Source: Methylophaga sp. OBS1 (GTDB taxonomy: Bacteria > Pseudomonadota > Gammaproteobacteria > Nitrosococcales > Methylophagaceae). Taken from it: a DNA stretch of 52,919 nucleotides. The stretch lies in NCBI RefSeq assembly GCF_026319365.1, contig NZ_JAPDMS010000001.1, positions 320,052 to 372,970 on the forward strand, written 5' to 3'. Below the pieces are notes generated by a model. That model was not told the origin of the DNA. It searched no databases and saw only the letters and a program-made list of their open reading frames with translations. This document shows positions 28,315-36,306 of the stretch, one piece after another (the stretch's first letter is position 1; each line of letters opens with the position of its first letter). The position numbers and the translations under genes are program-made.

Positions 28315-29759
28315 GTCTGATCGTTCAGCGATTACGCGAACTGGCTGCAGAAAATCCAGAAGCCGTTGCGGTAACGGATAAACACCAGCGTTTATCCCGG
28401 GTTGAATTGATTGGGGCAGTGCAGCTACTTGCTGAAATTCTCAAGCCCTACCAGGGAAAGGTTGTAGCCTTGCTTGCAGACAATCAAATCGACTGGGTTG
28501 TCACTGATTTGGCCTGTCTTGAAGCCGGAGTGACATTACTGCCATTGCCGGCTTTCTTCAGTGACAGTCAACAGCAGCATGCGATAGCACAAAGTGGTGC
28601 GGTCGCACTGATAAAAGACAGTGTTGATTTCCAGGGAGAGCCACTGACAAACCAACTGAAGATTCAGCCGGTCTATCCAACGTCAGAGGCAAAAACCCCT
28701 GACGGTACCGTCAAAATCACTTTCACTTCCGGTTCCACTGGCGAACCCAGGGGCGTGTGTCTCAGTGAAGCCAATCAGATCAATGTCGCTCAGGCCTTGC
28801 TAAAGCGCATCGGGTTGGAAAAGACCAAACACCTCTGTGTTTTACCTTTAGCGACCCTGCTTGAAAATATTGCCGGCGTCTACGCGCCCTTACTTAGTTG
28901 CGGCGAGGTGATGCTGCTATCGGCCGCTGAACTCGGTTTCAATGGCGCCAGTGACTTTGATGTGCAGAAACTGGCCGCCGCGTTGGAGACCATACAGCCA
29001 GAGAGCCTGATTATATTGCCGGGCTTGTTATCGGCATTGATCCACATCATTCAGCAAGGCTGGCAGCCGCCCAGTAGCTTGAAATTCGTTGCCGTGGGCG
29101 GCAGCCGGGTTGGCCACGGTTTACTGGAAGCCGCGAGGGCAGTGAGTTTGCCCGTGTATGAAGGCTATGGTTTGTCCGAGTGCAGTTCTGTCGTCAGTCT
29201 CAACAGCACTACCGACAATCAGCAGGGCAGTGCCGGTAAGCCACTCCCACATGTTGCTGTTTCGTTAGAAGACAATGAAATTGTTGTGTCTGGCAATGCT
29301 TTTCTCGGTTACGTGAATGAGCCGGCGAGCTGGTATCAGCAACAGGTGAAAACCGGGGATCTCGGCTTTATTGATGACAGCGGTTTTCTACATATCCTCG
29401 GTCGTCGAAAAAATCTGCTCATCAACAGTTTCGGACGCAATATCAATCCGGAGTGGGTTGAGAGCGAAGTCCTGGCCAATCCTGTCATTGCTCAGTGCGT
29501 GGTTACAGGAGATGCACGGCCGTTTTGCATCGCCCTGATTTATGCCCGATCAGCGGTAAGCGATGCGCTTATCGATAACTGGTTACAGCAGGTTAATCAG
29601 GCACTCCCGGTTTACGCCCGTATCAAGCAATGGTTACGGCTGCCTCAGCCTCTGAACCAGGGAAACGGCACGCTGACAGCCAACGGCAAACCGGTTCGCG
29701 ACCGGATAGACCAAATTTATCAAGCAGAAATTAATCATCTTTTTAAGGAGCAGGCGTGA
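28311..29759 (+). CDS. AMP-forming acyl ligase (ANL superfamily)
   Basis: 482 residues, shorter than typical acyl-CoA synthetases (about 550). The adenylate P-loop is TFTSGSTGEPRG at 137-148, GYGLSECSS is the A5 motif, TGDLGFIDDSGFLHILGRRKN is A7/A8, and the C-terminal Lys region is NGKPVRDRI. It activates a carboxylic acid as acyl-AMP and then probably to CoA or another acceptor; the acid is unknown. A 4-nt overlap with the preceding gene, and the next gene begins directly after the stop. Confidence 0.9.
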   Translation: MSLIVQRLRELAAENPEAVAVTDKHQRLSRVELIGAVQLLAEILKPYQGKVVALLADNQIDWVVTDLACLEAGVTLLPLPAFFSDSQQQHAIAQSGAVALIKDSVDFQGEPLTNQLKIQPVYPTSEAKTPDGTVKITFTSGSTGEPRGVCLSEANQINVAQALLKRIGLEKTKHLCVLPLATLLENIAGVYAPLLSCGEVMLLSAAELGFNGASDFDVQKLAAALETIQPESLIILPGLLSALIHIIQQGWQPPSSLKFVAVGGSRVGHGLLEAARAVSLPVYEGYGLSECSSVVSLNSTTDNQQGSAGKPLPHVAVSLEDNEIVVSGNAFLGYVNEPASWYQQQVKTGDLGFIDDSGFLHILGRRKNLLINSFGRNINPEWVESEVLANPVIAQCVVTGDARPFCIALIYARSAVSDALIDNWLQQVNQALPVYARIKQWLRLPQPLNQGNGTLTANGKPVRDRIDQIYQAEINHLFKEQA

Positions 29760-30428
29760 ATGGCTTTTTTTGATGTTTTACAGGCTGAAACTACCGAGAC
29801 AAGAGCACAGCTTTTTTCAGCCCCGATTTTTCAGCGGGCTTTTTCCGGTGACATTGATACTGAGCTTTACATCGATTTTCTGACACAGGCTTACCATCAT
29901 GTGAAACACACGGTGCCGCTTTTGATGACCGTCGGCGGCCGCTTACCTGAGAGCAAAGAGTGGCTGCGCACAGCGGTGGCTGAATACATTGAGGAGGAAG
30001 TGGGGCACCAGGAATGGATATTAAATGATATTGCCGCCTGTGGTGGAGATAAGGAAGCTGTCAGAAATAGTCAGCCCAATCTGCATACCGAGCTGATGGT
30101 CGTCTATGCCTATGATATGGCCCAGCGTGTGAATCCATTGGGCTTCTTCGGTATGGTGCATGTCCTGGAAGGGACCAGTATTACTTCTGCAGACCGCGCT
30201 GCAGAATCGATTCAACAGACATTGAAACTGCCCAATCAGGCATTCAGTTACCTGCGTTCCCATGGGGCGCTGGATCAGGACCATGTGAAGTTTTTTGAAG
30301 GCTTGATGAACCAGATAACTGAGCCGGAAGAGCAGGAATTGATTATCCGCTCGGCCCAGCGTTTTTATTATCTCTACGGCAATATTTTTCGTAGCCTGAC
30401 TGGAGATGCAATGCCATGCACAGTCTGA
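29760..30428 (+). CDS. Heme-oxygenase-like diiron oxidase/oxygenase (TenA/HDO fold)
   Basis: 222 residues, all-helical. The candidate metal ligands match the HDO pattern: E80 and H83 (EEEVGH), E137 (VLEGTS), and H168-x3-D172-x2-H175 (HGALDQDH). HDO enzymes (UndA, CADD, SznF) use such a site to oxidise or fragment substrates with O2. Substrate here is unknown; decarboxylation or oxidation of an acyl intermediate would fit the neighbouring ligase. It overlaps the SDR by 13 nt. Confidence 0.82.
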   Translation: MAFFDVLQAETTETRAQLFSAPIFQRAFSGDIDTELYIDFLTQAYHHVKHTVPLLMTVGGRLPESKEWLRTAVAEYIEEEVGHQEWILNDIAACGGDKEAVRNSQPNLHTELMVVYAYDMAQRVNPLGFFGMVHVLEGTSITSADRAAESIQQTLKLPNQAFSYLRSHGALDQDHVKFFEGLMNQITEPEEQELIIRSAQRFYYLYGNIFRSLTGDAMPCTV

Positions 30429-31201
30429 AAGATAAAACGATTGTCCTGACCGGGACGGCAGGCGGTATTGGCCAGTCTGTCGCTGAATTACTGAGCACGA
30501 TGGGGGCCACGCTGGTATTGACCGATATCAACAGCGATAAATTGGAACAGCTGAATCACGGTTTTAATGACAAACATTACACCGTGGCAGCCGATTTGGC
30601 CTCAGCTGAAGGCCGCAGCAAACTGGTCGAATGCTGCAGCGAGATGCTGTCACCGCCGCAAATGCTGATCAATATTGCCGGCATCAACCAGTTTGCTCGC
30701 TTGACTGATTATAGTGATGAGCAACTCGACAAGCTGGTGACCGTGAACCTGATCAGCCAGATTGCCCTTTGTCGTGACTTTTTGCCCCTATTCAGCCGTT
30801 TGCCGTCAGCAAGCATCATTAACGTCGGATCCATTCTCGGCAGTATCGGGATGCCAGGCTACAGCGTTTATTGCGCGACCAAGTTCGGCTTACGGGGATT
30901 TAGTGAAGCATTAAGCCGTGAACTGCTGGACAGCTCGGTCGCAGTGCGTTATTTCGCGCCAAGAGCCACTCAAACCGCACTCAATGATAAGCGGGTTAAT
31001 GAGATGAACAAAGCATTGGGCAATGCGATGGATACGCCAGAACAGGTCGCTGCTGAACTGGTCAGTTTTCTGCAAAACCACGACAAGCGCGGTTACCTGG
31101 GCTGGCCGGAGAAATTATTCGTGCGTATCAACAGCCTGTTTCCATCCCTGGTGGATAGATCTTTCCAGAAACAGCTGGCTGTGATTAAACGTTATATGTG
31201 A
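30416..31201 (+). CDS. Short-chain dehydrogenase/reductase
   Basis: 261 residues. The cofactor motif is TGTAGGIG at 12-19, the serine is in NVGSILGS, and the catalytic pair is YCATK. The final 60 residues (KRGYLGWPEKLFVRINSLFPSLVDRSFQKQL) are amphipathic and could attach it to membrane, as in SDRs acting on long-chain substrates. It likely reduces or oxidises a carbonyl of the cluster's product. The next gene begins 10 nt on. Confidence 0.92.
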   Translation: MHSLKDKTIVLTGTAGGIGQSVAELLSTMGATLVLTDINSDKLEQLNHGFNDKHYTVAADLASAEGRSKLVECCSEMLSPPQMLINIAGINQFARLTDYSDEQLDKLVTVNLISQIALCRDFLPLFSRLPSASIINVGSILGSIGMPGYSVYCATKFGLRGFSEALSRELLDSSVAVRYFAPRATQTALNDKRVNEMNKALGNAMDTPEQVAAELVSFLQNHDKRGYLGWPEKLFVRINSLFPSLVDRSFQKQLAVIKRYM

Positions 31202-31211
31202 GGAATCAACC

Positions 31212-31871
31212 ATGAAAATATATTTATTTTTGTTGGCGATGGTGGTCAGTTTTTCAGCGTCTGCTGATGTGATGGAACAGGTGTCTGAAGTCCAGCATCA
31301 CTGGGCGGAAGCCAACTATCAGATCAAGGGCAAAGCGCAGCAAACCCGCTTTGAGGGTTTACTGAAAGAGGCCGATGCCGTGGTGCAGGCGAATCCCGCA
31401 TCTGCCGAGGCTCTCATTTGGCGCGGTATTGTGCAGTCAAGCTATGCCGGCATCAAAGGCGGGCTGGGGGCGCTGGGCCTGGCTAAAGCTGCCAAAGCTG
31501 ACTTTGAACAGGCGCTGAAGATCAATGACAAGGCGCTAGCCGGCTCCGCTTATACCAGTCTCGGTACTTTGTATTTCAAAGTCCCCGGCTGGCCGTTGGG
31601 CTTTGGCGACAACGACAAAGCCGAGCAACTACTGAAACAGGCGCTGGCGATTAACCCGGATGGTATCGATAGTAATTATTTTTATGGGGTTTTTATGCTG
31701 GATCAGAGACAATACGAAAAAGCAGAGCAGTATTTATTGAAAGCCCGGCAGGCACCGGCACGGCCGGACCGGCCACTGGCAGATCAGGGGCGGCAACAGG
31801 AAATCACCGACGCATTGCAGCAAGTTCGTTATCAACTGAGAACACATCAACATGCAGGTATTGCTGATTGA
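31212..31871 (+). CDS. Exported TPR-repeat protein
   Basis: 219 residues with a signal peptide (MKIYLFLLAMVVSFSASA). TPR-like helix pairs follow (SAEALIWRGIVQSSYAG, AKADFEQALKINDKALAGSAYTSLGTLYF, KAEQLLKQALAINPDGIDSNYFYGVFMLDQRQYEKAEQYL). Periplasmic scaffold or sensor partner; exact role unknown. Its end overlaps the response-regulator start by 20 nt, linking it to the two-component system. Confidence 0.85.
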   Translation: MKIYLFLLAMVVSFSASADVMEQVSEVQHHWAEANYQIKGKAQQTRFEGLLKEADAVVQANPASAEALIWRGIVQSSYAGIKGGLGALGLAKAAKADFEQALKINDKALAGSAYTSLGTLYFKVPGWPLGFGDNDKAEQLLKQALAINPDGIDSNYFYGVFMLDQRQYEKAEQYLLKARQAPARPDRPLADQGRQQEITDALQQVRYQLRTHQHAGIAD

Positions 31872-32511
31872 AGATGATGCCTCTCTGGCAGAGGGACTCA
31901 AACGGTCGCTCAAACATGAAGGCTTTACTGTTAACCATCTGACGCTGGGTAAGCAGGCTGTCAGTGCCGTTGCTACATCAGCACCGGATATGCTGGTGCT
32001 GGATCTGGGCTTACCGGATATGGATGGTCAGGAGGTGCTCAAAGCCATTCGTAAACTTGATGCAGAACTACCCATACTGATTCTGACAGCCCGGGCTTCA
32101 TTGGAAGATAAAGTCACGGGATTGGATAACGGTGCTGATGATTACCTAGCCAAACCCTTTGAAACGGATGAATTACTCGCCCGCCTCAGAGTGTTCGAAA
32201 GAAGGCTGAGCAGTTTTAAACATGCCGGATTAACAATCGGTGAAGTCACGATGGACACCAAAGCGCAGACAGTCAGGGTTTCAGGTAAAGAGATTGAACT
32301 CTCCCGGCGTGAGTTTATGTTGCTCAAAATGCTGATGGAAAATACCGGACGGGTGCAGACCCGCGATAGTCTGGAAAGCAAGCTCTACAGCTGGGGTGAA
32401 GAGATTGCCAGCAATGCGATTGAGGTGCATATCCATCATCTCAGAAAGAAGCTGCCTGAGCATTTCATCAAGACCGTTCGTGGTGTCGGTTACACCATCA
32501 AGGTGGCATGA
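31852..32511 (+). CDS. OmpR-family response regulator (QseB/PmrA type)
   Basis: 219 residues. Receiver domain (about 1-118) with acidic pair at D8/D9 (LIEDDA), phospho-acceptor D51 (MLVLDLGLPDMDG) and lysine in LAKPF. A winged-helix trans_reg_C domain follows (REFMLLKMLMENTGRVQTRD, VHIHHLRKKL, VRGVGYTI). The length and N-terminus match QseB/PmrA-like regulators. It is likely to act on the TTAA direct repeats at 26225 and 27543. The stop overlaps the kinase start by 4 nt (ATGA). Confidence 0.93.
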   Translation: MQVLLIEDDASLAEGLKRSLKHEGFTVNHLTLGKQAVSAVATSAPDMLVLDLGLPDMDGQEVLKAIRKLDAELPILILTARASLEDKVTGLDNGADDYLAKPFETDELLARLRVFERRLSSFKHAGLTIGEVTMDTKAQTVRVSGKEIELSRREFMLLKMLMENTGRVQTRDSLESKLYSWGEEIASNAIEVHIHHLRKKLPEHFIKTVRGVGYTIKVA

Positions 32512-33830
32512 AGTCGATACGCCTGTTCCTGCTGCTATCGCTGCTGGCGACGATCACGCTGGTGAATTTTGTCGCCTTGCTACATGGTTATCAGTCCAGT
32601 ATGGAAAAGGCGCAGAGCCTGTTTGACTCGAGGCTGGCGAGCACAGCGAGACTGATTGCTTCTGCAAATTCCGAGCAGGCGATTCAGCAGGGGATTGCCG
32701 AACAGCAGACGCCGTTCACCTATTTTCAGATTTGGGACAGTGACAGCAGGCAGTTGCTCACGCGATCCCGAAATGCGCCCGGGTTTGTCACCGGCGAACT
32801 CAGTGAAGGTTTTCATGAGATCAACTTCGATAGTTATCGCTGGCGTAACTTTGTCTACCGTGATCAGCATCTGAACCGCTGGATTGTGGTGGCAGAGCGT
32901 ATCGATATTCGCTATAGCCTGGCTGAGGAGGTGGTACTGGAATCCTTGTTGCCCATTGTGATTGGTATACCGGTCGCCGCATTGATTATATGGCTGGCCG
33001 TCGGCATCGGTCTGAAACCGCTCAAACAGTTTGCTGACCAGGTCCGCGCTAAAAGGACTGATGATCTGAGTCCGATTCAATTGGAAAGAGTGCCTTATGA
33101 ACTGATGACGGTTGTTTCCAATACCAATGCTCTGCTGGGCAGACTGGATGATGCTTTTCACCGGGAACAGCGCTTTGCTTCTGATGCAGCGCATGAGCTG
33201 AGAACCCCCATCAGTGTACTCAAAGTGCATTTATATAATCTGAAACAACGCTTGGGGGAGGGAGATGAGGACGTGGCCCTGCTCAAGGCCGGTATTGAAC
33301 GCATGGGGCATCTGATTGAACAGATTCTGGCCCTGTACCGAAGCTCACCGGACCAGGCATCAGACCGTTTCGAATCGGTCGATCTCTACAAGCTGGCGCA
33401 GACAGTGATTGCCACTGATTTTGCCCGTTTTGAGCGCAAGCAGCAGAACATATCACTGGATGGCGAGCCCGCCTTGATACCTGGGAATCGGTTTGCACTG
33501 GAAACCCTGCTACAGAATTTATTAAGCAATGCCAACAAATATACGCCCCCGGGTGGGGAAATCCGGGTCAGCGTGCGGCTGCTTGACAACAGGGTAGAGC
33601 TCAAAGTCGAAGACTCCGGCCCCGGCATCCCGGCTGAACAGTACCAGCGGGTATTTGAGCGTTTTTATCGGGTTGATGGCGACAGGCACGACAGTGGCGA
33701 ACTCGGTTGCGGTCTGGGGCTCACCATTGTCAGTCACATCGTCGATTTGCATCATGCCCGGATACAGCTCGGACCCTCATCGCTGGGGCAGGGGCTGGGC
33801 GTGACCATTGAGTTTCCGGGGGAAAGCTAA
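32508..33830 (+). CDS. Sensor histidine kinase (QseC/PmrB type)
   Basis: 440 residues. TM1 (about 5-25), periplasmic domain (about 26-145), TM2 (about 148-168), HAMP, HisKA with H229 (ASDAAHELRTPIS), and HATPase with N-box (LLSNANKYTPPG), G1 (VEDSGPGIP) and G2 (GCGLGLTIV). The periplasmic domain contains E97-x2-E100 (GELSEG), the ExxE pattern that binds ferric iron in PmrB; function here is inferred. It precedes iron-uptake genes. Confidence 0.93.
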   Translation: MKSIRLFLLLSLLATITLVNFVALLHGYQSSMEKAQSLFDSRLASTARLIASANSEQAIQQGIAEQQTPFTYFQIWDSDSRQLLTRSRNAPGFVTGELSEGFHEINFDSYRWRNFVYRDQHLNRWIVVAERIDIRYSLAEEVVLESLLPIVIGIPVAALIIWLAVGIGLKPLKQFADQVRAKRTDDLSPIQLERVPYELMTVVSNTNALLGRLDDAFHREQRFASDAAHELRTPISVLKVHLYNLKQRLGEGDEDVALLKAGIERMGHLIEQILALYRSSPDQASDRFESVDLYKLAQTVIATDFARFERKQQNISLDGEPALIPGNRFALETLLQNLLSNANKYTPPGGEIRVSVRLLDNRVELKVEDSGPGIPAEQYQRVFERFYRVDGDRHDSGELGCGLGLTIVSHIVDLHHARIQLGPSSLGQGLGVTIEFPGES

Positions 33831-33831
33831 A

Positions 33832-34155
33832 TTGAAACAACTTTTTATTCTGCTGAGTTTATGCTGTCTGTCACCGCTGGTTATGGCAGGGCCGCCGGTG
33901 ATTGAAATCGAGATCAAGGATCATTTGTTCTTCCCTGATGAGGTGCGGATTCCGGCTGATACCAAGGTTAAATTGCTGGTAAAAAACCTGGACCCGACGG
34001 CAGAAGAATTCGAGAGCTATGAACTAAACCGGGAAAAGGTGATTGCCGGTCACAGCGAAGCCATTATTTTTATCGGCCCGCTACCGGCCGGTGAATATCC
34101 CTTCTTCGGCGAGTTTTTCCCAAAAACCGCCCAGGGCAAAGTGATCGCGGAGTGA
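33832..34155 (+). CDS. Periplasmic cupredoxin-like protein (EfeO N-domain type)
   Basis: The start is TTG at 33832, with GGGGGA (33818-33823) about 8 nt upstream; this gives a proper signal peptide (KQLFILLSLCCLSPLVMA). Mature part about 88 residues: IEIEIKDHLFFPDEVRIPADTKVKLLVKN, then EEFESYELNREKVI, the EfeO Cup pattern. The mature protein has no cysteine or methionine, so a type 1 copper site is absent; it more likely presents acidic iron ligands to the FTR1 permease encoded next. Confidence 0.88.
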   Translation: MKQLFILLSLCCLSPLVMAGPPVIEIEIKDHLFFPDEVRIPADTKVKLLVKNLDPTAEEFESYELNREKVIAGHSEAIIFIGPLPAGEYPFFGEFFPKTAQGKVIAE

Positions 34156-34159
34156 TGTG

Positions 34160-34939
34160 ATGTTATTGAATGCAGTCATTATTATTCTGCGCGAAGTGCT
34201 GGAAGCGGCATTGATCATCAGTGTGTTTCTGGCGCTGAGTCAGCTGCTGAACCGTAATCTGTGGTGGATGTTGCTGGCTTTGATAATCGGTTTCAGCGGC
34301 GCGTATATCTACGCGGTGAATCTCAGCGCGATCTCAATGGCGATGGAGGGCACGGGGCAAGAGGTACTTAACGCTGTATTACACAGCGTGATTTTCCTTG
34401 CCTTACTGATATTTATGATCACTGTGCCCCATCAGGCACACCCCATGTGGCGACGCATCAATCTTATGACCATCGTACTGGCCGTTATCACCGCTATTGT
34501 TCGCGAAGGCTCTGAAATCATCCTTTACATTAAAGGCTTTATCGGTATTCCGGATTTACTCAGCCCGGTATTAATGGGCAGTGCCGTTGGTGCCGGCATT
34601 GGACTCAGTGTTGGCGTGTTTTTTTACTATCTGCTGGTCAATATGCGCACCAGCCATGGTATCTGGCTGGGTTACCTGATTCTGCTGCTGATTGGTGGCA
34701 GCATGGTAGCGCAGGCAGTCGAATTTATGATCCAGGCAGACTACATCGCCGCCAGCGCACCGGTGTGGGACAGTTCTGCGATTATCAGTGAACGATCAGC
34801 GGTAGGCCAATTGCTCTATGCTCTTGTCGGCTATGAAGCAACACCGGCACCGCAGCAGGCTGCGGCTTATTTCTGCAGTATAGTCCTGCTGGTTGTAGCT
34901 GCTGCTATCAGTTTTATGTTCAGAGGAAAGTCATCATGA
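34160..34939 (+). CDS. FTR1 family high-affinity iron permease
   Basis: About 259 residues from ATG 34160 (GGAG 34149-34152, 7 nt upstream; an in-frame GTG at 34157 is possible). Seven membrane segments expected. Both FTR1 signatures are present: REVLE at 11-15 and REGSE at 115-119. It moves Fe3+ across the inner membrane after delivery by a periplasmic partner. No EfeB peroxidase or M75 peptidase partner is adjacent. Overlaps the next gene (ATGA). Confidence 0.93.
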   Translation: MLLNAVIIILREVLEAALIISVFLALSQLLNRNLWWMLLALIIGFSGAYIYAVNLSAISMAMEGTGQEVLNAVLHSVIFLALLIFMITVPHQAHPMWRRINLMTIVLAVITAIVREGSEIILYIKGFIGIPDLLSPVLMGSAVGAGIGLSVGVFFYYLLVNMRTSHGIWLGYLILLLIGGSMVAQAVEFMIQADYIAASAPVWDSSAIISERSAVGQLLYALVGYEATPAPQQAAAYFCSIVLLVVAAAISFMFRGKSS

Positions 34940-35619
34940 AATTCATCCGTCTCATCATCGTGCCAGTATTGATGCTTCCCGGACTGGTGATGGCGGATGA
35001 CCTTGCCATTGATAAGGTCTATCACCCTTATGTTCAGCCACTGGAGCGGGAAGTGGAATGGCGGATGGTGGCTGCGGACGGTGATCACTTGCAGCGGTTG
35101 GGTATCGGACAATCCTTAAATGATCGGGTCTTTGTCGAGGGTTATCTGCTGGCAGTTGAAGAGGGCGATACTTTCCGACTGGAAGGCTATGAACTGGAAA
35201 CGCGGATCCAACTGACCGAGCAGGGCGAATATCCAGTTGACTGGGGCATGCTGGTTGAACTGGAAAAAGCCCATCACCAAGATGAATGGGAGCTGGCCAC
35301 TGCCCTGTTAATGGAGAAACAGTGGGGCAGGTGGGTCGGGGCAGCCAATTTCTGGTTGGAATACGAATGGGGTAATCAGATCAAGGATGAGTTTGAAACA
35401 GCTGTCGCCCTGCAAACCCGTTATCGTCTTTCACCCGAGTTTGAGCCGGCGATTGAGTTTTATGGTGGTGAAAATACCCGGGCATTGGGACCCGTTGCGA
35501 TGGGAGATATCCGCTTCGGTCCCGGTAAAAAGTTACATTGGGAAACTGGCATTCTGCTCGGTCTCAGTAAAAAAACGCCGGATGCTACATTGCGACTACT
35601 GGCTGAATACGAATTCTAG
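34936..35619 (+). CDS. Outer-membrane-like protein of the iron operon
   Basis: 227 residues with a signal peptide (MKFIRLIIVPVLMLPGLVMA). The mature part shows alternating hydrophobic/aromatic strands (VDWGMLVELEKAH, FWLEYEWGN, FEPAIEFYGGENTRALG) and ends with a phenylalanine (LLAEYEF), a beta-barrel insertion signal. I do not recognise a named family. Last gene of the ten-gene operon; its stop is one base from the convergent lapG stop. Confidence 0.78.
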   Translation: MKFIRLIIVPVLMLPGLVMADDLAIDKVYHPYVQPLEREVEWRMVAADGDHLQRLGIGQSLNDRVFVEGYLLAVEEGDTFRLEGYELETRIQLTEQGEYPVDWGMLVELEKAHHQDEWELATALLMEKQWGRWVGAANFWLEYEWGNQIKDEFETAVALQTRYRLSPEFEPAIEFYGGENTRALGPVAMGDIRFGPGKKLHWETGILLGLSKKTPDATLRLLAEYEF

Positions 35620-35620
35620 C

Positions 35621-36286
35621 TTATTGCAGTGCCTGTTCCTTCATCCGTCTCTCCAGATCATTCCATAGCGAGAGTTTGGAAGCTTCGCCAACCCGCTGGC
35701 CTTCACCACGGGATTTGGCCAGCCACAGTCCAGTACCGTTAAAGCTGTAGACCGGCACCAGATCATTGCGGCGGCTGGCCGGTTTGATATCGGTAATCAG
35801 GTTATCGAGTACCAGCGGTACTGAGCGCTTGGTTTCAAAGTAGGTCAGCACCATGTGTGCCTGATCGATTTCAATGGCCTTAACATAGGTGATTCTCAGC
35901 TTGCCTTCATCGACGCCCAGCTCTTTGAGGGTGAAGTATTTGGCAATTGAGTAGTCTTCACAGTCGCCGGCACCGATAGACAGCATTTCCAGTGGCGTCG
36001 CCCAGTAATCTTTTTTCTGCCACAAATCGATATCGTTAATAAACTGCACGTTACTGTTGAAGAATTGATTGACCAGTTCCAACTTTTCTTTTTCCGGTAA
36101 GTCGTGATTGGCCGGATCGTCTACCAGTTCACGCCAGCCTTCAACGCGTTTGCGCGCGAATTTATTGTACTGGCTTTCGATGCGGGCCAGTACTTCATCG
36201 CTGATATTGAGCTTGGCGATGCCCGGCAGGGCAAACAGCAGCGAAGCCAGTAGCAGCGTTATCAGACTGTGACGGTAAAGACGCAT
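35621..36286 (-). CDS. lapG: LapG-type periplasmic cysteine protease (BTLCP)
   Basis: 221 residues with an N-terminal signal segment. The transglutaminase-like catalytic triad fits LapG: C109 (GAGDCEDYSIAKY), H144 (DQAHMVL), D161 (LDNL). LapG cleaves the N-terminus of a large surface adhesin when released by LapD at low c-di-GMP. It lies 20 nt after lapD on the same strand. No adhesin gene is in the window. Confidence 0.94.
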   Translation of the reverse strand: MRLYRHSLITLLLASLLFALPGIAKLNISDEVLARIESQYNKFARKRVEGWRELVDDPANHDLPEKEKLELVNQFFNSNVQFINDIDLWQKKDYWATPLEMLSIGAGDCEDYSIAKYFTLKELGVDEGKLRITYVKAIEIDQAHMVLTYFETKRSVPLVLDNLITDIKPASRRNDLVPVYSFNGTGLWLAKSRGEGQRVGEASKLSLWNDLERRMKEQALQ

Positions 36287-36306
36287 TTAATCCCCGGCGA
36301 TCAGAC

